From NCBI GenBank assembly GCA_965204395.1, contig OZ241987.1:1612001-1676000 (forward strand): 64,000 nt of DNA. Direction: 5' to 3'. The position numbers and the translations under genes were made by a program. This stretch comes from Bin87 sp965204395. Its GTDB lineage: Bacteria > Chloroflexota > Dehalococcoidia > Lucifugimonadales > UBA3495. Below are positions 16,332-24,622 of this stretch, piece by piece. Each line of letters starts with the position of its first letter. Positions within the stretch are counted from its first letter, which is position 1. Under the pieces are notes generated by a model. It saw only the letters and a list, made by a program, of their open reading frames with translations. It did no database searches and was not told where the DNA came from.

Positions 16332-18191
16332 TCAAAAAACCTGCGGGCAATCCCGCGTGAACACGTTCCACTCGCCCTTTTCAGGGTCATAGCGCGAGTT
16401 CACAAACACTTTCCAGTTGGCCTCGTCCATCTCGGGGTAGTCGCTGCGGTAGTAGAACCCCGGCCACCGCGTTTCCTTGCGGTGAAGCATGTGACGCAGG
16501 TGGGCTTCGGCGACCCAGGAGCGGTGAATCAACTCGTGGCAACGCAGCAGTTCGTGGCGACTGCGCGCCCCCAGTTTCTCCAAGTCCTCGCGGAACATGC
16601 CCATCAGTTCCAGGCCGCGCAGCATGGTGGCCTCGTTGGTGGTGAAGCCAGCCGACACTCCGGCCACGTACTCGTCCATCAGCTTCTGCAATCGGAACAG
16701 TCCCTGGCGGGGCAGCAGGTAGTTCGGGTTGACCTCGGGATTGGTGGATGCGTGCTGGTTCTCCTCGAAGGTCACCATGGGCGCCCAGGCTTGCCGCTTT
16801 AGTTCCTCGATCTTGCGGTCATCCACCTTGGGCGGTGTCGTGTTGTCCAGCGCGTACGCTACGGCGGACTTGCCGGCCAGCCGTCCCTCGGTGAAAGAAC
16901 CAGAGGAGAACTTGTGCGGGCAGGCTCCCACGCCGTCGCCGGCAGCGAACAACCCGCTCACGGTGGTCATCTTGCTGTATCCCCAGTGGTAGTCATCTGG
17001 CGCAACGTCTTCCGGACCGCTGACCCACGCGCCGGCTTCGCCGCTGTGGCTGCCCATGATGTACGGCTCGGCCAGCACGACTTCTGAAGGACGTTCCTCG
17101 GGCGCGATGTTGTGGGCCGCCCAGAGGATGGCCTGGGAGATGGTCATATCGAGAAAGTCTTCCCAAGCCTCGGCGATGATGTCCCGCTTGCGGTCCGCGT
17201 CGCCGGCGGCCAGCGCGTCGATGGCCTCGGGTGTCTTGAGCATGATCGGGCCGTTGCCGGCTTGGATCTCGGTCCACAGCAGGTGGTTGCGCAGTGGCGT
17301 TGGCGTCGGGAATGCGGATCCGTAGGGATCGTACTTCTTGAGTTCGGGCAGGCGGTTGATGAAGTAGTTCTCGCCGGCGGCGTTGGTCAGGTCGGCGCGG
17401 AACAACTGGGACCATGCGCCCACCGGGCCGTAGGAGTCCTTGAACCGGCTGGGCACGAAGCGGTGCTCCATCTGGGTCATCTCACCGCCGATGGGGATGA
17501 TCAGCCCATAAACGGAGCCGGTATCGAAGATGGAGTACCACGTGCGCCCCATGCCCTCGCCCACGCTGCGGGGCCGGAAGATGGCTGTTGCCCCGCCGGC
17601 CGCGCTGATCACGGAACGCGCCTTGAAGACGTAGATCACATCCTCCCTGACACCAAACCCCACGGCGCCGGCTATGCGGTTGGGGTCGTCGGCGTCGGTG
17701 AACAGGTGCGAAATGAACACCCGCTCGTAGTGGTTGTCCGGGCCCAGTGCCTTCTTCGTTGCCTCGGAGACGATGGGTTTGTAGGCCTCGCCGTGGATCA
17801 TCACCTGCCAGCGACCTTCACGGACGTACAGACCCTCGTCGTCGTACCAGAACGGCAGCCCCCATTCTTCGAACATGTGGACGCTGCTGTCCACGTGGCG
17901 CGCCACGTCGTACACCAGGTCCTCGCGGGAGACGCCCATCATGTCGTTTCGGACGTACTCCACGTAGTCCTCTGGCTGGTTCCAGCCGTGGCGCATCCCC
18001 ATGTACATGTTGATGGCGGAGAGACCCTCGCCCACGGCGCCGCTGCGGTCGGTGGCGGCTTTGTCCACCATGACGATGCGCAGGTCGTCGCCGCCCCAGT
18101 AGCGGGCTTCGATGGCTGCGCCGCAGCCGGACATTCCGCCGCCGATGATCAGCACGTCGGATTCAACAATTCGGGTTTCGGGTTGAGCCAT
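16332..18191 (-). CDS. aprA: adenylylsulfate reductase alpha subunit-like flavoprotein
   Basis: FAD-dependent protein of 619 residues. It resembles AprA, which with AprB interconverts APS and sulfite plus AMP, more than generic fumarate reductases. Seen: the dinucleotide motif IIGGGMSGCGAA (about 15-26); DRSGAVGEGLSAINMYMG; GEAYKPIVSEATKKALG; YERVFISHLFTDADDPNRIA; HSGEAGAWVSGPED; CPHKFSSGSFTEGRLAGKSA, which in AprA contains an active-site His; and the C-terminal HRKETRWPGFYYRSDYPE. Length suits AprA. GAGGAG precedes the ATG. It lies downstream of the AprB-like gene with a HEPN-like gene between. No sat or qmo genes are in the window, so direction and substrate are unproven. Confidence 0.85.
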   Translation of the reverse strand: MAQPETRIVESDVLIIGGGMSGCGAAIEARYWGGDDLRIVMVDKAATDRSGAVGEGLSAINMYMGMRHGWNQPEDYVEYVRNDMMGVSREDLVYDVARHVDSSVHMFEEWGLPFWYDDEGLYVREGRWQVMIHGEAYKPIVSEATKKALGPDNHYERVFISHLFTDADDPNRIAGAVGFGVREDVIYVFKARSVISAAGGATAIFRPRSVGEGMGRTWYSIFDTGSVYGLIIPIGGEMTQMEHRFVPSRFKDSYGPVGAWSQLFRADLTNAAGENYFINRLPELKKYDPYGSAFPTPTPLRNHLLWTEIQAGNGPIMLKTPEAIDALAAGDADRKRDIIAEAWEDFLDMTISQAILWAAHNIAPEERPSEVVLAEPYIMGSHSGEAGAWVSGPEDVAPDDYHWGYSKMTTVSGLFAAGDGVGACPHKFSSGSFTEGRLAGKSAVAYALDNTTPPKVDDRKIEELKRQAWAPMVTFEENQHASTNPEVNPNYLLPRQGLFRLQKLMDEYVAGVSAGFTTNEATMLRGLELMGMFREDLEKLGARSRHELLRCHELIHRSWVAEAHLRHMLHRKETRWPGFYYRSDYPEMDEANWKVFVNSRYDPEKGEWNVFTRDCPQVF

Positions 18192-18276
18192 CTTGCGGGT
18201 ACTCCTCAGGGTTGGGCCGGCTGCGGCTAGTGGCGGCGCGCGGCAGTCTATCAGTCAGATTGGGCAGGGAGGGCGG

Positions 18277-18663
18277 CTATGGGGTGGGATTGGGTGGAGG
18301 CAAGGATTCAAGTGTTTGAACGAATTCGGCGATAAGCTCTATGCCTCGGCGGATAGCGTGGGCCGGTGGGGGACCGCCATAGAACCGTTGATGATAAGCA
18401 GACGCAGTCAGATACTGAATCCAGATATCCATGGGCGCGCCTTCTTCTTGTACCAAGCGGTCGACGGTTTCTTCCAGCAGGTTGTGAGCGTGATGCTCCC
18501 AGCCGCGGCTTTCGGCGATGGCTTTGATGGCGTGAGCGGCGGCGCCCCACAGCTTGTTGCTGGCCTCTTCCAGCTCGCCCCGGGCCAGTTCATCGTCCAC
18601 CAGAGCCAGGAAATGCCAACTGCGTTCCCGGTGATAGGCGATGGTGTTGGCTGCGGTAGTCAT
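18277..18663 (-). CDS. HEPN/PaREP1-like small helical protein
   Basis: Protein of 128 residues, probably all helical. The segment LARGELEEASNKLWGAAAHA followed by IKAIAESRGWEHHAH matches the pattern of PaREP1/SAV_6107-type HEPN proteins. It starts four bases after the AprB-like stop and is followed by the AprA-like gene, so it appears embedded in their operon. Two relatives with the same pattern lie at 33123-33841. Function unknown; HEPN proteins are often RNases or nucleotide-binding regulators, but no RX4-6H motif is obvious. Confidence 0.6.
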   Translation of the reverse strand: MTTAANTIAYHRERSWHFLALVDDELARGELEEASNKLWGAAAHAIKAIAESRGWEHHAHNLLEETVDRLVQEEGAPMDIWIQYLTASAYHQRFYGGPPPAHAIRRGIELIAEFVQTLESLPPPNPTP

Positions 18664-18667
18664 CTCG

Positions 18668-19105
18668 CTAGGCGGAATCCGGAAGCATGAGGTATTCGGG
18701 TTCGCCGAAGAGTGCCGTCGTGCGCAGCGCGTCGCGGTCGGCCGGGTTGATGCCGGCGTAGGGATCGATGCTGCCCCAGGGCGTCGAGCGGGAAGCGAAT
18801 CGGAAGTGCTCGGTGCGTCCGTCACGGAACGTGACATTCCAGACGATGTCCTGCCCCTCGTAGTGCGGCTGCACCTCCGCGCCTAACGGAACAAAGTCCG
18901 CGTAACCGCGGACGTGAATGGCATTTTCGGGGCACAGCTTGACGCAGGCGTAACACTCGGAACACATTTCCGGTTCCTGATTGCTGCCCTTGTTGACCAT
19001 GTCGTCCAGGACCATCAGGTCGTTGGGACAGATGTAGACGCACTGGGGTCCGCCGTGCACGCCGGCACAGGCGTTACAGGCGGATGGGTCGACGTAGGTA
19101 GGCAC
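18668..19105 (-). CDS. aprB: adenylylsulfate reductase beta subunit-like ferredoxin
   Basis: Iron-sulfur protein of 145 residues, the electron-transfer partner of the AprA-like flavoprotein. It starts MPTYVDPSACNACAGVHGGP and has two Cys clusters (CNAC...CVYICPN and CSECYACVKLCPENAI), enough for two 4Fe-4S centres. Between and after them are IRGYADFVP-like (HVRGYADFVPLG) and a C-terminal tail (FASRSTPWGSIDPYAG) that in AprB wraps around the alpha subunit. Start is GTG, with AGAGGAG upstream. First gene of a probable three-gene operon. Confidence 0.88.
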   Translation of the reverse strand: MPTYVDPSACNACAGVHGGPQCVYICPNDLMVLDDMVNKGSNQEPEMCSECYACVKLCPENAIHVRGYADFVPLGAEVQPHYEGQDIVWNVTFRDGRTEHFRFASRSTPWGSIDPYAGINPADRDALRTTALFGEPEYLMLPDSA

Positions 19106-19192
19106 GAATAGCTCCTCTGGGATGGACGGTCAAGACGCCCGGCGGCAAAAAAGTCTGCCGAGCATTGTAACACCAAACGCTGGAATACGGAT

Positions 19193-19759
19193 TCAGAGAC
19201 TTTGTGCCGTGGATGGGAGCCTTAATGCCAGGTCGTTGAAATCCTCGTGGCACTTCTGCCGGATGGCTCCGATGTTCCGAGATGCTTCGTTACCGAGCGC
19301 TTTCCTGCCACCATCCGGAGTGTTGGACAAACCTCGTTGTGCGGCCAGCGGCTCAAAATACTGTTCTTTGACGTGGACCTCGGCCCGGACATCCTGCCAC
19401 TGCCATCCGGGCAGCAGATCCAGACCAGCCAGTACCCAGGTCTCCAGTTCTTCCCATGCGTTCGCGGCCAAGAACGACGGACCGAATTCGCGCTCAATAT
19501 CGTCGAGTCGTTGACGACGGCCGACCACGCCATCCCGGTCAACGCAAAGGATGAACAGGTCGTACATCGCGCGCCGTTTTTCGACGATAGTGGCTAAATT
19601 TTCAAGATCGAGGGCGTTGCCGATGCCTCCCAACAAGGGGTTTTGGCAGACTTCGATATCTACGGAAGGCACTCCGAGTCGTCGGAAAAGCCTGGTGAAC
19701 AGCGGTTTGAGGATGTACTGGTCTTTGCGAAAGTCTTCCGGGATGATGAGGACCTTCAT
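19193..19759 (-). CDS. TOPRIM-like (DUF4276-type) protein, ATPase partner
   Basis: Protein of 188 residues. The acidic pattern fits a TOPRIM-like nuclease: Glu8 in LIIPEDFRKD after the first strand, the DRD of FILCVDRDGVV (Asp74, Asp76), and Glu103/Glu104 in NAWEELETWVL. The start overlaps by 4 bp the end of the AAA ATPase gene upstream. ATPase plus small TOPRIM-like protein is an arrangement seen in several phage-defence and DNA-repair modules (OLD, PARIS, AbiL types). I cannot place this pair in a named system. Nuclease activity is inferred only from acidic residues. Confidence 0.55.
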   Translation of the reverse strand: MKVLIIPEDFRKDQYILKPLFTRLFRRLGVPSVDIEVCQNPLLGGIGNALDLENLATIVEKRRAMYDLFILCVDRDGVVGRRQRLDDIEREFGPSFLAANAWEELETWVLAGLDLLPGWQWQDVRAEVHVKEQYFEPLAAQRGLSNTPDGGRKALGNEASRNIGAIRQKCHEDFNDLALRLPSTAQSL

Positions 19760-20997
19760 TCTGCAATCGGCTCCTCATCGTCATCATCATCATCCAGGTG
19801 ATCCGTGTCGAAATCCCCCTCGGACGCTTTCATCGCCGATTCCAGCCAGCCTTCGGTGAAAAGCCCTTCCATACCGTACTTTTTCCGCAGTTCTCGCAAA
19901 TTGTAGAGATCGGCTATCGGCCGAATGATGCTGTCCGAGGCGTATTCATCGCGCCACACTATTGAGGTATGCTCAAACGTGGTGTCATTCATCCACGCAA
20001 GCAGCGCCGGGTTGTGCGTGGTAGTAATGACCTGAATGTTCCCCTTCGCGGTCTGCCGTTCAATCAAGTCCAGCAACAGCCACAGGCGGTTGGGGTGGAT
20101 TCCGCTGTCAATATCCTCAAAAAAGTAGGCGCCTTCGGCATTCTCGTTGAGCACCGCGGCCAGTATCCCCAGGAACCGTAGTGTCCCATCGGACGCGCTG
20201 TAAGCCGATACCTTGCGTCCGTTGCGCTCCACGATTTGCAGATGCACCCGGCCGCTGGGGTCTCGGGGAAAATCAAACCCGGCCACATCCATGGGCGTCA
20301 GTTCCTCAAACCACGAGAGCAGCGTTTGCTTGCGGTCAGCATCGGCGCAGATTGATTCAATCACGGTGGGCAGGTTCTGACCGTAGTCGCCCAACCTCTT
20401 TGCGCCGGGGACGGACGGTTCCCGCATTTGCGTTGGCGAGAACTCCAAAAAGCGCATGCTCTCCAAGGCGGACCGAAGGTGTAACCGCGCGTCATCATGC
20501 GGCGACTCATCGGCAAAACTCCGCGTCAGATATGGTCGGGGCGATTCGGAGATAAAGCGCCATTCACTACCCAGATCCAACTTCCCCGCGATCGGCTGAC
20601 CATCAACGGACATTGCATCGGATAACCAGCGAAAGCCGTCCGGGTCGTCCGGGTTGAATCCGACCTTTGTGGAATAGATCACCTTCTCGTTGTTCAGGCG
20701 CAGCCCGACATGCACGGCCAAGTCGCGCGCATCATAAGAACCACTTTGCTGGAATCGCACGATTTCATTGGGCGCGCCGCGTATGGGCTCCCATTCGATG
20801 TAGCCCCCGGGACCGAGTTTGCCGCCGATGATCTCTGCCAACGTGTAGCCCCGCCCGATGCCATGCAGAAACCGAAACGCGTCGCGGATATTGCTTTTGC
20901 CGCTGGCGTTGGCGCCGACGATCACCGTGAAAGGGCCGAGTTTCAGCGTCTCGTCGGCGAAATTCTTGAAGTTGACCAGGCGGAGGGATGTAAGCAC
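19756..20997 (-). CDS. AAA-family ATPase (RecF/OLD-like, COG4637 type)
   Basis: SMC/RecF-like ABC-type ATPase of 413 residues. It starts LTSLRLVNFKNFADETLKLG, typical of the group. Walker A is GANASGKS (28-35), the ABC signature is SDGTLR (269-274), Walker B is YFFEDID (291-297), and the switch His is in ITTTHNP (His328). The insertion between Walker A and the signature is short, without long coiled coils. The C-terminus is highly acidic (DTDHLDDDDDDEEP). Start is GTG with GGGAG upstream. Coupled to the TOPRIM-like gene. Likely a two-gene defence or repair system. Confidence 0.82.
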   Translation of the reverse strand: MLTSLRLVNFKNFADETLKLGPFTVIVGANASGKSNIRDAFRFLHGIGRGYTLAEIIGGKLGPGGYIEWEPIRGAPNEIVRFQQSGSYDARDLAVHVGLRLNNEKVIYSTKVGFNPDDPDGFRWLSDAMSVDGQPIAGKLDLGSEWRFISESPRPYLTRSFADESPHDDARLHLRSALESMRFLEFSPTQMREPSVPGAKRLGDYGQNLPTVIESICADADRKQTLLSWFEELTPMDVAGFDFPRDPSGRVHLQIVERNGRKVSAYSASDGTLRFLGILAAVLNENAEGAYFFEDIDSGIHPNRLWLLLDLIERQTAKGNIQVITTTHNPALLAWMNDTTFEHTSIVWRDEYASDSIIRPIADLYNLRELRKKYGMEGLFTEGWLESAMKASEGDFDTDHLDDDDDDEEPIAE

Positions 20998-21087
20998 GAT
21001 GATGCTCCCGCGTACGGTGGGCGTGTCAGGCGCAAGTAAGGTTAATATAGCAAACTAACCTGCTCACACCGCCGCCGGCTCGGCGCG

Positions 21088-24000
21088 CTAATCGGCATCG
21101 CCATCTCCCACGCCGGCCGCACTGATGCGCTCCCCTGCGTGCTCTGCCTCCGGCGACTCTGCGGACCGTCGCCATACCAACCCGCGCACCCGGTAGTAAA
21201 GGTTCGGCGCCGATTCCTCAAACAGCATGTACACCACCGGCACCGCCACCAGCGTCAGGAACGTCGAACTGATCAAGCCGCCGATCACCACCGTCGCCAG
21301 TTCCGCGCCCACCAGGCCCGCGGATTGGCTCAGCGATAGCGGTATCAGCGCCAGGATCGTGGTGAAGGCGGTCATCAGGATGGGACGCAGGCGCGTCCGG
21401 CTCGCCGACATCACGGCTTCGTACGGTGGCTCGCCTCTCTGCCGCAGTTGTTGCACGAAGGTCAGCAGCACGATGGCATTCGTTACCACGATTCCCACCA
21501 GCAGCAGGAACCCCATCAACGCCGGCAGGCTCAGCGACCGGTCGGTGATCACCAGCGCGATCAGCGCGCCCACCACCGCCAGGGGCATGCTCAAAACGAT
21601 GATGAACGGGATCTTCAACGAACCCAGCGTCGCCACCATCACCAGGTACACCAACGACACCCCGATGGCCATGGCCACGTAAACGTTGTTGAACTCCTCA
21701 CGGATGTCGCTGAACGTCCCGCCCGAGCGGACGCTGATCCCCGGCGGCAGCGGCGTCTCCGCAACGATTGTGTCAACGCGCTCGCCGATGGCGCCGGCGT
21801 CCCTGCCTGCCAGGCTCCCCGACACCGTTGCCGAGCGATTGCCGTTGTAGTGCGTGACCACGTTCGGCCCCACGGTGTACCCTGCGTCGGATATGATGCC
21901 CAGCGCAACCGGCCCCGAGTTGCTGGAGATGGGAATCAGTGGGATGTCCTCTGGATCGTCGACCGCCTCCGGCTCGCCGCGCACCACCACGTCCAGCGTC
22001 TCTTCGCCCAGGTTTATTTCCGTTACGTCACTGCCCTGTAGCCAGGTGCGGATCTGGTTGGCAACGCTCATTGACGTCAGGCCATAGCGTCCAGCCTCGG
22101 CCGGGTCAATGTTGATGGTGAATTCCTCGGCGCCGTCCACGACATTGGTGCTGGCGTTGCGCACGCCCGGATCCCGCTCGATAGCCACCTCCAGGGTGTC
22201 GGCGGCGGCCCTCACGTCCTCGTAGTTGGGCCCGGTCAGCGTGAGCCGCACGCCGCCGCCGCGCCCGGGCCCGCCGGAGTCGGCGAACACACGCGCCGTT
22301 ACGCCCCTGCTTTCCGGCAATGCGTTCCGAATCTGCTCATCCAGGCCGGCCGGCGCGTCTTCAGGCAGCACAACTGTGAAACCTGCCCGGTCGAACGACG
22401 CGTCCGTGCTGCCGGGTCCGAAGTTCCGGCTGCCGGAACCCAGCGTCACCTGGTAGCTCTCCACCGCGCCGCTGTCCACGAATTCGTCCAGCACTCCTTC
22501 GACGGCGCGCACTTCCTGGAAGAGCCTCCCGGTGGACGGGTTGCTGCTCAGGCTCAGGTCAATCCGGATGCCTTCGGTGCGCCCTTGGGAAAACAGCTCA
22601 ATCGGCAGCACGCGAATTAACGCCAGGCTCGCCAGCACCACCACCACGCTGGCCAGCGCGGTCAGCAGGCGGAACCGCAGCGCCAGCCGGAGCACTGGCG
22701 TGTACAGCCTCTGCAGTATCGTGTCCTGCTCGCTGATGGCGGGGCGGTTGTCCATGTCGCCCCGCCGCAGGAACCACGACGCCAGCACAGGAACGGCCGT
22801 CAGCGCCACTAACGTCGATGCCACCAGCGACACGCACACGGTCTGGGCGAAGGGCAGGAAGAACTGGCCCACCACGCCCGGCAGGAACCCCAGCGGTATG
22901 AACACCGCCACCGTGGTTAGTGTGGATGCCACGATGGCCGGGCTCACCTCCTGCGTGGCCTCGACCACCGCTGCCGCCCGAGTGCTGCCGCCCTGTATGT
23001 GCCGGTAGATGTTCTCCAGCACCACAATGCTGTCGTCAACGATGCGCCCCACGGCGATGGCCAGGCCGGCCAGGCTCATGAAGTTCATCGTCCAATCGAA
23101 GACCGCCATCACCAGCAGCGTCACCATCACGCTGAGCGGAATGGACGCCGCGATGATCACGGTGGGCCGGAACGTGTTGAACACGCCGGAGAAAATCGTG
23201 GGCCTGATTTGCAGCAGGAACACGAACACCGCGATGACGGCGAACGCGAACCCCTGGGCGCCCTGGGACATCACCTTGCCAAGCTCCTCTTCAAGTCGGG
23301 GCGCCTGGCTGTCCATCACCGCAATGTCCAGGTCGGCCGGCAGGTTGTTTTCCAGCTCCAGCAGCACGTCGTCGATTTCGTGGGTGATGTCGATGGTGTT
23401 GCCGTCCGGAGTTTTCAGCACGTTCAGGCTGACGCTGGGCTGCCCGTTGGTGCGCGAAACGGTCCTGGCTTCCGGTGTGGCGACCCGCACGTCAGCGACG
23501 TCGACCAATCTGATCGGCGTCGCGTTGATGTCTCCGGTGCGACTTGCCGCCAGGCCGCCGTCGGGGCGTGCGAATCCCACGGGCAAGTTGCGGATGGTCT
23601 CCAGGTTGGCATACCCGTGGAAGGCGCGCACCGTTACGGTGCCGTCCTGTGCGGTCATGCTGCCGGCGGTCAGGTCCACTGAGTTGCTCTGCAAAGCACC
23701 GATGACGTTCTGGATGGTCAGGCCGTAGGTTTCCAGCAGCACGGGATCAACGGTCACGAAAACCTGCTCCGACACCCCGCCCTCAATATCCACCTCGAAC
23801 ACGCCGGGGATAGCCTGGATGGGCGGCGCGATCTGGCGCTCGACGATCCTCAATAGCTCGGGAATATCCCGCTGCCCCGAAACGCTCAACTCCATCACGG
23901 GCCGCTGGTTCGGCGAGAGCGCGAACACTCTTGGGTCGCCGGCGGCGTCGGGCAGGCGAAGGGCGGTAACCCGGTTCAGGATTTCCGCCTCAGCTTCCTC

Positions 24001-24306
24001 CAGGTCCGCGTTGTTCTCGAAACTCGCCCGAACGGTTGACCGGCTCCCGCGAGACGTGGACGTCACCTCCTTGAGCCCTTCCATCCCGATGATCACGTCC
24101 TCGATGGGCTTGGTGACCTCTTGCGACACCTGATACGGAGTGCCCTGCTGGAACGAGGTAGAGACGTTGATCACACCGAGGCTGATCTCGGGGAAAAGCT
24201 CCTGCTGCAACTGCTGGTAGGCATACACGCCCCCGACCAATATCAGGACCAGCGCCATGATGGTTACGGTGCGACTGCGCAGCGCCAGTCTGGTCAGAAA
24301 GATCAT
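21088..24306 (-). CDS. RND efflux transporter (HAE1/AcrB family)
   Basis: Inner-membrane proton-driven efflux pump of 1072 residues, the usual size. There are twelve membrane helices: one at the N-terminus (TVTIMALVLILVGGVYAY), a cluster around 355-530 including GLAIAVGRIVDDSIVVLENI with the conserved aspartates of the proton relay, and a second cluster from about 880 (LVYLVMVATLGS to the end). Two large periplasmic loops lie between. No membrane-fusion or outer-membrane partner is adjacent, as often in monoderm-like Chloroflexota, where these pumps may act alone. GAGGA precedes the ATG. Substrate unknown. Confidence 0.92.
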   Translation of the reverse strand: MIFLTRLALRSRTVTIMALVLILVGGVYAYQQLQQELFPEISLGVINVSTSFQQGTPYQVSQEVTKPIEDVIIGMEGLKEVTSTSRGSRSTVRASFENNADLEEAEAEILNRVTALRLPDAAGDPRVFALSPNQRPVMELSVSGQRDIPELLRIVERQIAPPIQAIPGVFEVDIEGGVSEQVFVTVDPVLLETYGLTIQNVIGALQSNSVDLTAGSMTAQDGTVTVRAFHGYANLETIRNLPVGFARPDGGLAASRTGDINATPIRLVDVADVRVATPEARTVSRTNGQPSVSLNVLKTPDGNTIDITHEIDDVLLELENNLPADLDIAVMDSQAPRLEEELGKVMSQGAQGFAFAVIAVFVFLLQIRPTIFSGVFNTFRPTVIIAASIPLSVMVTLLVMAVFDWTMNFMSLAGLAIAVGRIVDDSIVVLENIYRHIQGGSTRAAAVVEATQEVSPAIVASTLTTVAVFIPLGFLPGVVGQFFLPFAQTVCVSLVASTLVALTAVPVLASWFLRRGDMDNRPAISEQDTILQRLYTPVLRLALRFRLLTALASVVVVLASLALIRVLPIELFSQGRTEGIRIDLSLSSNPSTGRLFQEVRAVEGVLDEFVDSGAVESYQVTLGSGSRNFGPGSTDASFDRAGFTVVLPEDAPAGLDEQIRNALPESRGVTARVFADSGGPGRGGGVRLTLTGPNYEDVRAAADTLEVAIERDPGVRNASTNVVDGAEEFTINIDPAEAGRYGLTSMSVANQIRTWLQGSDVTEINLGEETLDVVVRGEPEAVDDPEDIPLIPISSNSGPVALGIISDAGYTVGPNVVTHYNGNRSATVSGSLAGRDAGAIGERVDTIVAETPLPPGISVRSGGTFSDIREEFNNVYVAMAIGVSLVYLVMVATLGSLKIPFIIVLSMPLAVVGALIALVITDRSLSLPALMGFLLLVGIVVTNAIVLLTFVQQLRQRGEPPYEAVMSASRTRLRPILMTAFTTILALIPLSLSQSAGLVGAELATVVIGGLISSTFLTLVAVPVVYMLFEESAPNLYYRVRGLVWRRSAESPEAEHAGERISAAGVGDGDAD

Positions 24307-24622
24307 GGTGTGTCCTCGCTGCGAATCATGGCTCAGTTCAGTAAGTTATCGCAGGCGTGCCGAAATCCATGCGGCCACGGCAACAGCATACAGCGCGCCC
24401 AGCATTTCTGCTTTACCGTCGTCGCGGCGATGATACTTGTCCGATGTTAAGATTTGTTCAAGATTGAAATCGTGTGAGTTGCAGTATCCCGCGTTGCCCG
24501 CCTCAAGTTGACCAGTGCCGCCGGCCCGCTCATCTGCCACGGTGGTCATACATCGACGGGAATGCTGATTGGCGCGGTGAATGGGCCCGTGCTACCATGA
24601 TGTACGTATGAAGGACGGCATT
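24307..24622. other. intergenic region between the RND pump and lepA
   Basis: Divergent promoter region of 316 bp. It is less GC-rich around 24430-24480. I see no convincing gene, riboswitch or terminator. Small frames on the minus strand here have neither ribosome binding sites nor family patterns. Confidence 0.5.

Noticed and set aside
17112..18230. 372-codon open frame opposite the aprA-like gene
   Set aside because: Antisense shadow with Gly/Val/His-rich low-complexity sequence; the minus-strand gene has clear family motifs.
24346..24549. 67-codon minus-strand frame between the RND pump and lepA
   Set aside because: No ribosome binding site, no recognisable pattern, and it would block the divergent promoter region.
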